A stretch of DNA of 64,000 nucleotides from Apricaphanius iberus (taxonomy: Eukaryota > Chordata > Actinopteri > Cyprinodontiformes > Aphaniidae). The stretch is from contig JAPXFQ010002423.1 of assembly GCA_028564705.1 (NCBI GenBank), positions 1,550,001 to 1,614,000 of the forward strand. Direction: 5' to 3'. Position numbers and translations under genes: made by a program. The notes beneath the pieces were generated by a model, which was given only the letters and a program-made list of their open reading frames with translations, did no database searches and had not been told where the DNA came from. The stretch's first letter is position 1, and the number at the start of each line of letters is the position of its first letter. Below, piece after piece: positions 47,200 through 59,299 of the stretch.

Positions 47200-48720
47200 G
47201 AAAAAACAAGAGAGAAAAAAAAGAAAATGAAGAATAAACAACCAGCAAAGACGGAGCAACATAAACAAAACAAATCAATTGAAATGAACTAAGAACTACA
47301 CATCCACAATATATTAAAATGGGTATATGACTACTACAACATCCCTGAAAATTCCCTGGCACCAACCAACCATTGATGACACCCTCAGCCCAAGAATGCA
47401 TCCACAAACAACGACGTCCCCACACTCATGCGTGCGTGAGCATACAGGTAGACACAATATTTCCCCACACTAGTGTCCTACAGCCGGTGTGAGGAGCAGT
47501 GTTGGGAGTAATGCATTACAAAGGTAATGAGTTACAGGAAAAGATTACTTTTTCAGTTACTGAGTAATGTAATGCATTACTTGCAACATGTACAGCAATA
47601 TATTACTAGTTACAATTTCAGTAACTCAAGTTACAAATGCATTTTAAATCGTTTTTCTGGCCAACTAATGCAATAGACCAAATCAAGTTGGATATGGTAG
47701 AACAAGATCCACCATCCACTTCCTGTTGCTCAAAACTAAAACATTAGAGAGTCAGGATGGCTGAGGAAAAGATCGACTTTACATTTAAACAACGGCATTA
47801 TTCACACTGTTTTCCTAACCATCTGTTGTAAGATTTCAGACATCGGAGTCTCATTTTTGTCAACTATCTTTGTGATGAGCACTTTCAGCACCTTCTTTTG
47901 ATTAGATTTAACAAACATTACCATGAAATAGAAGGCATACAAATTAACTTGAGACTTAATTTTAATAAAATAGTGTTAAAAATACAGTATGTAGAGTAAT
48001 GTAACTCAGTTACATTTTTAAGACAGTAATATCTAATGCAAACATATTACATTTTTGATACTGTAACTAGTAATGTGAATTATTACATTATAATTACTTT
48101 GTAACTTGCCCAACACTGGTGAGGAACCCCACAGGAATCAACGCACACATGAAGGAGGGCGGGGATAAGGACGCCAAAAAAGCCACAGAGTCTAGGAACC
48201 CCAGGCGGACTGTCGCAGGGCCAACCATTTCGCCGGAGGGAGGAACAGAGGGAATCCCACGGAGAAAATCCAGCAGCTACCATGCAGGGGCCCCGGGAGG
48301 CCGCAGGGGCCGGCAATGCCAGGGCTGTCCCGGTCCAGGACCTGGGGACTCTGCCCCTGACAGAGCGCCAAAACCAGGCACCCAACCAAGCCAGACAATC
48401 CCAACAATGAACCAACCAGGCTCAGAACCCACAGAACAGGCAGTGGAGTTGAGCACCAGGTCCGACCCGCACCGAGCAGCACCACCCAACAATTCAAAAC
48501 CAGCATCCCCAAAGAAGGGGGCCCCAAACAATCCACGGCCTGACACATCACCCACCTGACCCGCTGGCCTACCCACAACAGGGCCGTTCCGGTCAGCACC
48601 TGGGCCCCCACTCCAGACAGCAAGAGCTACCAACACACCAGTGGGAAGAGGCATTAGTCACTGGCAGGGAGTGACGGAGGGGAAATAAGCCCTCACTAGG
48701 TGTAGGGCCTGAAATGGGCC
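47200..48720 (+). repeat. GC-rich dispersed repeat, copy 1, split by a MITE
   Basis: Collinear with 63000-64000. Shared blocks include ACTAAGAA(C/T)TACACAT, GTCCCCACAC(T/C)CATG, ACAGGAATC and GGCGGA(C/T)...CGCAGGG. The left half is A-rich and the right half GC-rich (48120-48660). Open frames in the GC-rich half occur in several frames at once and reflect composition, not coding. I cannot name the family; it may be the untranslated end of a LINE. Confidence 0.6.
47497..48118. mobile_element. hAT-like MITE with CAGTGTTGGG ends
   Basis: The left end CAGTGTTGGG and right end CCCAACACTG are perfect 10-bp inverted repeats. They are flanked by an 8-bp duplication with one mismatch (GTGAGGAG at 47489-47496, GTGAGGAA at 48119-48126). 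The interior is rich in TAATGCATTAC and GTTACA-type blocks typical of this teleost family. 8-bp target duplication and CAG-starting ends fit the hAT superfamily. The related repeat at 63425 shows the uninterrupted site. Confidence 0.85.
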
Positions 48721-49032
48721 TGGCGAGATGGGAGCCAACCTCACAGGTAGACAGAGACATTCAAAAACATACATACAAACCCTCCCTCATACGCACCACA
48801 TTTACACCAGCACACTAAAACAACAAAGAGAGGATGCTCTATACTCACTCATACACCCCATATACACTCTATACTCCCAGGTCAAGGCAGGTTGACCTCT
48901 TTCCCATCCCCTATCCCGGCCCATACTTTACATTATATGAGATTATATATTGGAAAATCCATTGTACATATATGAAAAGTTATAACATCATATACCTCAA
49001 TGTACCAAAACAATTTATATGGGAACATTTCT
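48721..49032. other. Spacer, probably the end of the GC-rich repeat
   Basis: CA- and CT-rich sequence continuing from the repeat into the microsatellite; no open frame of note. Confidence 0.4.
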
Positions 49033-49070
49033 CATATATATATACATGCATATATATATATATATGTATG

Positions 49071-49125
<55 letters not shown>

Positions 49126-49135
49126 ATATATATAT

Positions 49136-49167
<32 letters not shown>

Positions 49168-49186
49168 GTATACATACATACATACA

Positions 49187-49217
<31 letters not shown>

Positions 49218-49253
49218 GTATACATACATACATACATACATATGTATACATAC

Positions 49254-49286
<33 letters not shown>

Positions 49287-49294
49287 CATACACA

Positions 49295-49327
<33 letters not shown>
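49033..49327. repeat. Compound (TA)n-(TACA)n-(CA)n microsatellite
   Basis: About 295 bp of TA, then TACA/CATA with periodic TATGTATA interruptions, then TA and CA runs. Open frames of up to 169 codons here ([13 protein letters not shown]) are artefacts of the repeat. Confidence 0.95.
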
Positions 49328-49330
<3 letters not shown>

Positions 49331-49735
49331 AAGGAAACAGTAATTATAAATTAACAATAATTATTTATAAAAATTATAGAGATTTCCCAATAGGCCAACT
49401 GTCTTTTTCAATAAAATAAAAAGTCCTCAGTCAAAAAAAAACCCCAAAACATACACAACAAGAGAACTATCCCTCAGTGGAAAATAAACAAAAAAACTGC
49501 TAGGATGAGTCTGATGTAGTCAGTCCTTAATTGTCCATGGACTTTTTATTCTGTTGTCTTAGCTCACATATTCTTTTGTTTATAGCCATGTCTGGAATCT
49601 TTTACCTTGGATTTTGCTCAAAAATTGCATCTGAAAAAGACGCTAAAAATACAGACATCCAAAACATTAACCACAAAATAATGCAAAAAGACAACAGCTA
49701 ATGCTAGCAAATGCTTAGATTTTTAGGTCCAATTA
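49328..49735. other. No feature recognised
   Basis: AT-rich spacer before the transposon. Confidence 0.4.
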
Positions 49736-52000
49736 CAGTTTTTCTTAATTGCTAAAACACTAAACCCTATTGTCTGAACCAAATGCTCAGTTGCCTGAAC
49801 ACACTGATAGAATCAATCACTCCTTTGGCAAAACCATAAGCACGTTTCACCAGTTTAGACACAACTTGTCAACACATTTTCATTGTGATGCACCTGTGCT
49901 GCAGAATGGTGAGTACAAGTGAAAAAAGTCAAACACAATGAAAGCATAGGTGTCACTAGTTGAACACAACAACTCAAAATTGATCACACTTGTGGCTAAT
50001 GATGTGAGGGAACATATAAGCCAGTTCAGAGAGCACTGGTTTGTGAGGTCTTACAATGGATAGAAATCTGAGAGGAAGAGTCCGTGTGAGAGGTGGTCAA
50101 GGTGGTCAGCAAAGAGAAAACACAGTAATATCTGATGGAATCAGAGCTACTGTGATTGACCATGTTCTTGTCCATGGTATGAGCATGAGGGAGGCTGGCC
50201 AAAGGGTACAACCAAACCTCAGTAGATTCACTGTGTCCACCATAATCCTAAGATTTAGAGAAGAGAACAGGTAATTACCTTTTTTTATTCTAGTCTAGTA
50301 TGTAAATGCTGACAGCAATTACCGTAAGACATGCTATATACTGTATCACAGTATACTGTAAGTAAATACATGTTCCAGTACACCTCTGTACCAATGTACT
50401 CTAGTATTGTAATGGAGGGTTGGTCTTACTGTTTGCAGGCCTAGTATTCCATTTATATTTTTTGTAACTCCATGTTCTCTTTTTGTAGAATTGAAAGACT
50501 GCCACATGGGGGTGGCAGGACAGGTATGTTCTCCCCACACCAAAAGACCCTAATTGTTGATATGGTCCGTGAGAACAATACCATTAAACTGCGAGAAATT
50601 CAGCAGAAGATCATTGAGGACCATGTAAATTTTGAGGGTATGAACAGTGTCAGCCTCTCTACTGTTGATCGTGTCCTCAAGCGCAACAGACTGCGCATGA
50701 AACAGCTATACAGAGTGCCTTTTGACCGCAACTCAGACAGATTAAAAGAGCAAAGATTCCAGTATGTACGGTTGGCATACATCCAAACACATTCAATGTT
50801 GATTACTGTAATGGCCTAAATCACTTTCCGTATCATTTCAGAATGATATCTATTTCTACAGAGGGTTTTTGAACTGGATGCAATGGAAAGACCCCATGAA
50901 TACATCTATATGGATGAAGCTGGGTTTAATCTCACCAAAAGGCCGTACTGTGATTGGCCATTGTTGGTGTTCCTGGGCAGCATGGTGGCAATGTCACATT
51001 ATGTGCTGCCATCAGCAATCATGGGGTTGTCAACCATCATGCCAAACTGGGGTCCTACAACCCTCACCAGCTCCTCATTTTCATCAATAACATGCGAGAT
51101 TCTCTGTTGGGGCAGCAGGATGAGCATCCCATCTATGTTGTTGTTTGGGATAATGTGAGTTTTCACAGAGCCCTCCAGGTTAGAGAGTGGTTCAATATGA
51201 ACCAAGGTTTTATCAATCTTTGCCTTCCTCCGTACTCCCCTTTCGTAAACCCCATTGAGGAATTCTTCTCCTCATGGCGGTGGAAGGTATATGAACGCAA
51301 ACCTTACACCAGGGTAAATCTCCTGCAAGCCATGGGGTTGCCTGTGGTGACATAGGTGTGGAGACATGCCAAGCCTGGATACAGCATGCCAGGGTTTTTT
51401 TTCCCCGTTGCCTGGCCAGACAAAATGTGGCCTGTGATGTGGATGAAGTCCTGTGGCCAACCCAGAACGGAGACATGATGCTGTGGCTGAATACTATAAG
51501 AATACTCACTTATTTGTATTTTTTTTTACTTTATTTACAGTATACATAGACTTACTGTACACAAGTGGCAAGCACATATGATTTCTGTTTGTTTTTTAAA
51601 TGTGATACAGTACATGTAAATGCACTAGATTTCTGTTTTGTCTTTTTGTACAAGTGCAAAATTCACTTTTCTTATTTTTTTTGCAACTAGCACTTAGCCT
51701 ACAGTGAATAATAAACATTTATTTCTCTAGCTTCATGTCCTGAGTATTGTGTTTTCTATTTTTCTACGTAGTGTTTAGTGACTGTTCAGTAGTATTTTTA
51801 ATTTTGATTGACTCGGGGCACGATTTGACAACATAGTTCAGTTTTGAGCACAGATTGAGCTATTTTGAGGTAAAAGTTTGGTTTTGCAAAAACAGTCTGA
51901 CGTTTTGTGAATGTAGCTTGAAAATTGGGTTTTGTGTTCACAGTTTAGAGAAAAGGTGAGCTGCTTTCAAGAAATGTGTTTCAGCAATCGAGGAAAACTG
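49736..52000 (+). mobile_element. Complete IS630/Tc1-mariner transposon, inactivated
   Basis: Bounded by TA on both sides (49734-49735, 52001-52002). Inverted ends: left CAGTTTTTCTTAATTGCTAA, right (reverse complement) CAGTTTTCCTCGATTGCTGA, about 85% alike over 25 bp. At 2265 bp it has room for the single transposase gene described below. It resembles the intron-containing, IS630-like vertebrate group sometimes labelled ISRm11 rather than the compact Tc1 group. Confidence 0.85.
50056..51480 (+). pseudogene. IS630/Tc1-mariner (DD35E) transposase gene, broken
   Basis: Exon 1 (50056-50270, start MDRNLRGRVRVRGGQGG) ends at a GTAATT donor. Exon 2 starts after TTTTTGTAG at 50489 and continues in frame (IERLPHGGGRTGMFSPHQ, then helix-turn-helix-like SLSTVDRVLKRNRLRMKQLY). 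A third exon follows an acceptor near 50861; its donor near 50773 is degenerate. The catalytic domain has the first Asp in YIYMDEAGFN (about 50913), the second in VVVWDNVSFH (about 51149) and the Glu in SPFVNPIEEFF (about 51257), spacing 35: DD35E. Two frameshifts break it: a small deletion after FNLTK (about 50940) and another after LLQAM (about 51340). The C-terminus resumes as ETCQAWIQHARVFFPRCLAR. The product would cut and paste DNA in the nucleus; this copy cannot make it. Confidence 0.85.
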
Positions 52001-52002
52001 TA

Positions 52003-52800
52003 ATGCTGTTTTTTGAGCATTAAAACATTTTTTTACTTTGTTTTTCCTCTGCTTTTTATAAGCTTAAGTATTTTCTAACACAGCGAAGTTAAATAAATAA
52101 AAGTAGATATTTGAAGTTTCTGTACCTTATTTTTAGCAAATTTTATGTTTTCTTACTGTAAGAATTTTGGAGCCAGTCTTGGCTGTTCAGCACTAGTTAT
52201 TTTCGCTTCCTCCAACAGCCTACATCAGTAGAACGGGAGTGCTCTGGGCAGGACAAATTCCACTTGTAATAAGGTTTAATCTGTCCAAAACATAGTAATT
52301 TCACCATGTTTATATTCTCCTTGGACTTACAAATGCCTCGTAAGTGCTTCTTGATTCTCTTACAGGTCCGATTCAGACGTAATACACATTTACACCGCAG
52401 CAGAACTGTCGGAAAATCCCCAGAATTTTCCTTTAACAGCCCTGCTGCGGCGTAAATGAGTATTACATCTGAATCGGCCCGGCAGAGAATCACAAAGCAC
52501 TTCCGACACGTTTTGACCATTTGAACGTAGCTAATAGTAATAGCTGCATATGGTTAGTGAGCTAACAGCTTCTAATTTGAATCATTGCCAATAGATAGCC
52601 GTTATCTAGCTAGTTAATCATTTAAAAATGTTAGCAATTAATTTCAAATGAAAAAGGAAAGGCCATTAGCAAGCTCACATGGTCCCATTAGTCCTACTTT
52701 TTTTGAAGATGTAACTAGCTCGTCACTGTCCTAGAGCTAACAGCAAATGGTACTTTGTCAAAAATGTAGCTTTAGGCTATTTCTTGCTGTCTGCCAAAGA
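52003..52800. other. No feature recognised
   Basis: AT-rich spacer. A minus-strand open frame (52197-52520) has no recognisable motif. Confidence 0.35.
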
Positions 52801-52905
52801 CTTAGGGTGCTTTCACACCGGCAGCTTTGGTTCAATTAAAACAAACTCAAATATGGTTTGTTTGCTAGTACGGTTCGTTTGAGCTGGTATGAATGCAGAC
52901 CCATG
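52801..52905 (+). mobile_element. Truncated MITE, relative of the one at 13524
   Basis: Starts CTTAGGGTGCTTTCACACCG and contains TTGGTTCAATT and GGTTCGTTTG blocks of the family, then ends abruptly where the LINE at 52906 begins. Confidence 0.6.
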
Positions 52906-53640
52906 TTCCGTGCCTCCTTTGTCGAGGCAGCTGACCGTAGCTTTGACCGCAAGGTGGTTGGAGCCTGTCGAGGCGGCAACGCTCAAACCCGCTGGTGGAC
53001 ACCGGCGGTGAGGGATGCTATCAAGCTAAAGAGGGAGTCCTATTGGGCCTTTCTGGCCTGTGGGACCCCGGAAGCAGCTGACGGGCATCGGCAGGTCAAG
53101 AGGAATGGCAAAAACGTTTAGAAGTTTAGAGAAACAAAGAAGAACGACTTCCGTACGGCTTCGAAGCAATTCTGGTCCAACATCCGGCATCTCGGGGGTT
53201 GGTCTTCCATTGACACCGTTTACAGCAGAGATGGTGGGCTAATGACCTCGACACGGGACGTTTTGGGCCAGTGGATGGAATACTTTGAAAACCTCCTCAA
53301 CCCTACCAGCAAGCCTCATCCGAAGGGGGGCCAGAGTAGAGCCGCTGCTCCTCCACATCAAGAGGAGCCAGTTGAGGTGGCTCAGGCATCTGGTCAGGAT
53401 GCCTTCTGGAAACCTCCATGGTGAGGTGTTCTGGGCACAACCCACCAGGACGAGGCCCAGGGCAAGACCCAGGACATGCTTGAGGGACTATGTCTCTCGG
53501 TTGGCCTTGGGATTGCTCCTGTGGAGATGGCCCAAGTGGCTGGGGAGAGGGGAGTCAGGGTGTCTCTGCTTAAGCTGCTGCCCCCACGACCCAACCCCGG
53601 ATAAGGGGATGACAATGGCTGAATGGATGGAACACATTAT
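52906..53640 (+). mobile_element. Rex3-like (RTE) LINE with a large internal deletion
   Basis: The first part encodes the region between endonuclease and RT (FRASFVEAADRSFDRKVVGA, NAQTRWWTPAVRDAIKLKRE). It runs through a frame change to MTSTRDVLGQWMEYFENLLN at about 53300. The sequence then jumps to the extreme C-terminal part (LLLHIKRSQLRWLRHLVRMP, RPRTCLRDYVSRLALG, LLPPRPNPG) and the GGATAAGGGGATGACAATGG tail. The whole RT core is missing. RTE elements normally encode endonuclease and RT in one frame of about 900-1000 residues; this copy is dead. Confidence 0.85.
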
Positions 53641-54504
53641 TTGTGCTTTTCCGAATACCGTATTATCAGAACTGGAAAATCTTTCTATAGTCGACTGATG
53701 GTGTACTGATATATGTGTGCAGAATCTGTGAGGTACGGTTGTATGCCGCAAAGACTTATGGGTAATGTGTTCATGTTAATTGTAGAATCTTTCCATTTTA
53801 TCGTTTGAGTTATTTTGTGGTCAGTGTTTGGATGTGTTCATGTACGGTCTTACATATGCTAGTTTACGGGAGTTATAAGTCAGGCTCGTGTGATTAGTCA
53901 TCGATCTCTGCGTGCTTGTTCTGAAGTTGCATAAAACACTGCCCCCTAGTGGATGTGCTGTGTGAAAGATAAAGGAAGTAAAAACTAAAACACTCTCTTG
54001 TGACTTCTCAGCATTGAGAAGATGTTAATAAAACTCTTCATTCTTTTACGTTTAGATTTCCAAATTTATAATTAAAGACTGTTAACATTTCATGTAACTG
54101 TACATGACCAGCATCCTGTAAATAGCTTAACCAAATGATGCTTGTTTTATCTGCGAATAATTGAACCATGAGAGTGGTGGTCGAATCAGGCTACGCAGGA
54201 AGGCTGTATTGGTTTTGCAAGCGGGAGAGAGTGGAGCATGGCTCTGCTAGTACAAGTTAACTTTTAGCAACTCCCCAACATGTCGATACACGCTCAGGCT
54301 TGTGGTATTTGTGGACGTAGCACATCAACATAGCATTTTTATAATTTTTACTTTTTTAGGCAAGAAAGAGATGCTAAGGTTTAAACTGTTAAAATTTTTT
54401 CCTGGAACACTAACAGCAATTTGTTCAAAGGCAGGATAAGTTGCTAGTAGCCAATCAGATGTGAGCTGTTTGCATATCATCAATATTAACGAGCAAGACT
54501 CGTA
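53641..54504. other. No feature recognised
   Basis: No supported gene or element. The MITE interrupted at 52905 does not clearly resume here. Confidence 0.35.
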
Positions 54505-54645
54505 AAATATGCAACGAACTGTCAACCTGTCCAGGGCGTACGCCGTCTCTCGCCAGTTAACCACTAGAGAAAGGCACCAGCTCCCCACGACTCTTCTAGG
54601 ATAAGAGGTAGAGATAATTGATGAATGGATGGAAGACATAATTCT
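54505..54645 (+). mobile_element. SINE 3' tail, plus strand
   Basis: AACCTGTCCAGGGCGTACGC, GCCAGTTAACCACTAGAGAA, GGATAAGAGG and GATGAATGGATGGA: common teleost SINE tail. Confidence 0.7.
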
Positions 54646-55381
54646 ACTATTTCCCCAAACCCACTCCTCTGACAAACTGAAACCTCCTGAAACAGGAGTA
54701 AGATAACTTTTTATTCACAGAAAATGATTCACATGGCAGTCTTTTAAGCTGGAGACCACATCAAATGTATTGAGAAAAAGACTGAATATGACCTTTAATA
54801 AAAAACTCCATCAAACTTAATACAGGTTGAGTACAATTGTCTTTGGTTTGATGAGAGGGAAAAAAATATAATGGTACGAGGCAAAGAACAAAATACACTT
54901 CAACCACCAAGAACACAGATTTAAGTGCATTTCAGGTCAAGTAATCACTAGCCACCCACTTCTACATTTATTTATTTTATAACATTTCCCAATATCCCTA
55001 AAATACATTAAAGCAACAAACACCTTGATATAATGCTTACACAGCAACTCAGGATTGTTTGTGTATTCCAAGTGCACTAGAGTCATTAAAATTACAAAAC
55101 CTTAGCAGTGGTGATATTACATACAATGTTTCATATTTGGAATGTATTAGAGGTTAAATTAGCAAGTACTGGAGCTCAAATCCTCCTCTTCCTATAACCT
55201 TGAGCTAATGCCTGTCTTTGATATTATCGTAGATATATCTTTCAGTAAGAAAGTTTTTTTGTTTTTTTTCACTTGAAATTTGCATCCTTTGGCTTCCAAG
55301 TAGAATTTCTTGATTTCACACTACAGAGCAGATGCAAAAAAAGTTAACATATAGTTTTACCACTCCTAGTGAGTTTATTTT

Positions 55382-55385
<4 letters not shown>
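54646..55385. other. No feature recognised
   Basis: AT-rich spacer. Confidence 0.4.
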
Positions 55386-55440
<55 letters not shown>

Positions 55441-55441
55441 A
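55386..55441. repeat. (TA)n microsatellite
   Basis: About 28 TA units with one TT interruption near 55429. Confidence 0.95.
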
Positions 55442-55835
55442 TGATAAAGAACATTTTCTCCAATTTCTTTATTTTTCAATAGTAAAGCTACCCAGTTAGT
55501 TCATGCTATAAATAAAACCACTTCTCTTTAATTTATGTGTAGAACCTTTCTACTTTCCACATATTTTTTTAAGAAATCTTAATTTTCACAATAAACAAAG
55601 CAGGTCGGCACCGCTGAAAAGGCAATATAAGTGCCTGGCACTCATCTCCTGTCTCACAGTGCTCTTTCAGTTCTTTTACTTCTCAGCTCTTCAATTCTGC
55701 CCTTCTGTATCTCTGTCTATGTTCTCCCTATTATCCTTTCACACCGTAAAAAACATGTTTTCTAAATTTTTTGGCAACACAACACCATTTATGATGTTCT
55801 TTTTCATAGATGTCACCACTGGAGAAGGCTGGTTA

Positions 55836-55888
55836 ACCCCTGATTCATACTGGGTGTATCTGTTCTCTGCCCGGTATGAATCAGGGGT
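55836..55888. repeat. 19-bp inverted repeat (hairpin) shared with MITEs
   Basis: ACCCCTGATTCATACTGGG (55836-55854) and CCCGGTATGAATCAGGGGT (55870-55888) pair at 18 of 19 positions around a 15-base loop. The same motif pair occurs in looser form in the MITEs at 36232-36283 and 33340-33384. It lies in an open frame (55659-56075) that I regard as spurious. Confidence 0.7.
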
Positions 55889-57269
55889 AAGAAAAGTTGA
55901 AGCATGTAGTGTAACAGAGGTGGATGCTGAAGCTGCGGCAGCTTCTCAACTCATAACTAAGTTGTTACCCTCATTAACAGTGTACCACCTGCTTCTTCAT
56001 AGAGCAGCAGGAAAGAAAATGACACTGGTCAGACGACACTTCCTACCTCTCACTTCTGTCCTCCGCACAGGTTAATTGATGGACCATCTTCCACAATGTC
56101 TACTTCCTCCTTATCTTCTTATGTTTTACAAATAACAAAGCAATAGATGAGACTTCTTAATAAACATGTCTAGTCCTTATGATTCTCTTTTTCATTTGTA
56201 AAAAACATATTTTTTCTCTCATTTTTGATTATCTTGACTACTCCCACTGTCAGTAGAGAGCTACAGGCTGGGTTGGTGGCAGGTCATGTTACCATGGTTT
56301 CCACAGTTGCCTCTTAGGAACTATGTAATTCTCCTAAGGTAAAGAAAATATAGTGGATCTGATTAGTTATCTCTACCCGTGCCAATCTTTGCAAGCTTTG
56401 AAATCTTAAGACACTTTTTTTATCCATAAACAGCTCATATGGGCTCCCAGTAGCCGTGGACCCCTGCGCCAATAATGACCACTGGATCCAGTCTTGCTTA
56501 GATGTCTAAATTTCAATAGGATATTTATTTATCCACATATCATGTTTACAGTAACTACGTTTGGCCTTTTCAAACACTGATTTAGTACTTTGCAGTAAAA
56601 ATATAAAATTTCTACCAAAAGCCACCAGTTTGGCCCTTTCTTTAGGTTAAAACTCTAGTTGAATTTGAATTGAGCGTTGCTATTCGCTCTGCGGTGATGT
56701 CTGATGACATGATATAAAACAAGCCAAGTCTTGTCTCCTTATCGAGTTGAAGTTCAAATAGCAAGGAACTGTTGATGCCGTCTAATCCGCTCCCCCTGCA
56801 ACCATTGGTCAATACAAATAAATAAAATAAATAAAAACAAGAAATTACCTAACAATTCTGAATATCTTTTGGATTTTCTCATATCCACAAAAAAAGTCAA
56901 AATTAACCATTCATGTTTAAGTGTATATGCATTAACACACTTTAGAACATGTCTGTCGGTAGGTTGTAAAAAAAAAAAAAATGCACACTATTATTGGCCA
57001 TCATCAAGGCCAGGGCGGACAGCTGATGCTCACACGGATGCGTCATGTTAGGAACAAACACATTACCTCCTCTTTTGTGAGGATTTCTGTCAAAGGGCTG
57101 CAGACACGCCTGCATCTTTGAGCAATTAACATGTGATCAGACGTAGCATATCAACATACTGTATAAGTATTAATACCATATAACTAAAGATAAACCAAAA
57201 AACTGTTCAGAAGTGTGTAATGTACAGGTAGCCCTTCGTATCCTTCGTATTACTCAGCACCCTTTAAGT
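55889..57269. other. No feature recognised
   Basis: AT-rich, unassigned. Short frames only. An A-run lies near 56968-56981. Confidence 0.35.
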
Positions 57270-57304
57270 AGCTCACAGTTTCAAAAAGGTTGGTGACCCC
57301 TGCT
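57270..57304 (+). mobile_element. hAT-type element right end
   Basis: TTTCAAAAAGGTTGGTGACCCCTG reads in reverse as CAGGGGTCACCAACC, a terminal repeat frequent among vertebrate hAT elements. No matching left end was found, so this is a solitary end of a truncated copy. Confidence 0.45.
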
Positions 57305-59299
57305 CTAGCAGGATGGAGCGAGATAAACAAGAGTAAAGGTCAAGCAGAGAGGGAAAGGATTAAAAAGATAAAAGCACTGGCAACTGACGCAGTAAAGTGC
57401 TTTAAATTATATAGCATGTTTGTCAGTGAAACATTAAAGCTATTGGAAAAGGGTTAAACCTAACCTAATAACACAAGAGTTGTAAGTTGTAGGGGAGACC
57501 AGGACTGGTTGTCTCACTTCTTGGTTTAGTGTAAAGGCCTATAACTCACTATCCAAACATATTTCAAGAGACATATGTGGAGTAAATTAAATGCTAGGAT
57601 ACTGGCTTGAATTGAACTCACCCTTCTTTTTCTTTCTTTTACAGTTTATTGTGATAACAGGTTTTTTGGGAGCACAAATGGGGTGGGGGTCTGCAAATCT
57701 CACAAAAATCCATCTTGCACAGCAAGGTTAGGTAAATGTATGTAAACCTCTGACTAGCAACATACGGTATATACAGTATGTTGTCTTTGTCTTTGCAATG
57801 GCAAAATATCGGTTAAATTAAAATATCAATTAATTTTCATTGCAATTAAGTACAAGCTTGAGCTGTTTAAATCTCACCTTCATACTATGTGATGGAGTGG
57901 AGAGGGCTTCAGTACAGGTGGTGATTGATTGATTCATGTATTTCATCAAAACTTACCAAAGCTGCAACAGCTCACTGCTGGAATTGTTTAGTACAAATCT
58001 GTGTGAGTCAGCTAATGCTGAAATAGCTTTCAGGCTAGTGTCTTTGATATTTTCCTATATCTCAAACATAGGGTGTTACAATAAAATGGTCTCAAGAAGG
58101 TAGTGGGGCTGACCATCTTTGTATGATGAACAGTCAAAGATTTAAGTCATATTAGATATTTTATTTTAAAAATCCTCTCTGACAGTTAATTACATTATAT
58201 AATACTAATATATTCAATAGGTTTGTTTCATTTTTACTGTAGATTGCACTAGCTTTCTACACACAATACAGCTTGTAGAAAAGCATAAATAATGTCAAAA
58301 ACCTAACTATCTTGATATAATAGTCTGAAGATACAATAAATAATGGAAGCCTGTGGTAATGCAGTAAGAAAGACAGCAACCTGCAAGAAACATGTTTGAA
58401 GATGCAAGCTGTGTTGGAGGAAAAAACAAAACTAAAATGTATCTTTACAGTTCTAACTGCAAACTATTGTTTTCTTCCTGACACACTACTTTTCCTTTTG
58501 AACACATAAAAAAAGAGAAAGAAACTGCTGAACGAGTGTCATTTTAATTGATCTGTTTCATCGGGTCTTACTTCATTTGAGACTCATCCTTTTCTTTTAA
58601 CTCTGGCTTTCCACCAGACATGCACGCTGTTCATAACATCTGCAAAGCACACTACGCAGCTGATTGCTAGCCGCCGTTATAGTTCATGCGTTTGTATGTC
58701 TAGCCAAAAGGCTCAGATTTCGTGTACATTTGAGAATGTCCGTTTAGAGAATCTCAAAAAAGTGTCAAAAACACTGCCAGAAGGTGTTTTTTTTTATTGG
58801 TTTTAACAGCTCCTTTGAAACACCCTTAAAAAATGGCATTTCCTCTGGTATTTTACTACCAGTTTTTACATCATACAGCAACTCACTGAACATGTTCCCA
58901 AGAACTACAAAAAATACGGCGTCTTTGCCAGACCAAACAATGTTTATTCATGGCGTTCAGTTTCCCAGAGGTACATAGAGCAGGGTTCTTATCTATATTA
59001 TGGAGCCTCATCCCAAAGGTTTGTTCTGCCACTTAAGACATCTTCAATGACAAAGTGGTGGCATATTAGGGTAATATTGCCGGTATGGTGTCTTTTGAAT
59101 GCACCGTAGTGACTTGAAAATATTGCTGCTTTAATGCTGGTATGCTTGATTGTAATATTACCATAATATTGCCACAATGCTAGATTTATGAATGAAGATC
59201 ATGCCTTGGTGCAACAGAGGGTGATGTCTTTATGGTTTGTGGAACATGCAAAAATATGGGGACTTCATTTAGCATTTGTAAACAGTGTTAGCTGAAATG
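57305..59299. other. No feature recognised
   Basis: Long AT-rich span with short frames only and no element end that I can define. Confidence 0.4.

Noticed and set aside
48834..49357. Open frames of 77-169 codons on both strands ([13 protein letters not shown])
   Set aside because: They lie in the TA/TACA/CA microsatellite and are pure repeat artefacts.
53630..54000. Continuation of the 52801 MITE beyond the Rex3-like LINE
   Set aside because: I could not find the right terminal repeat or collinear blocks, so nesting is not claimed.
55659..56075. 138-codon plus-strand frame
   Set aside because: The frame spans a palindrome also seen in non-coding MITEs and has no domain.
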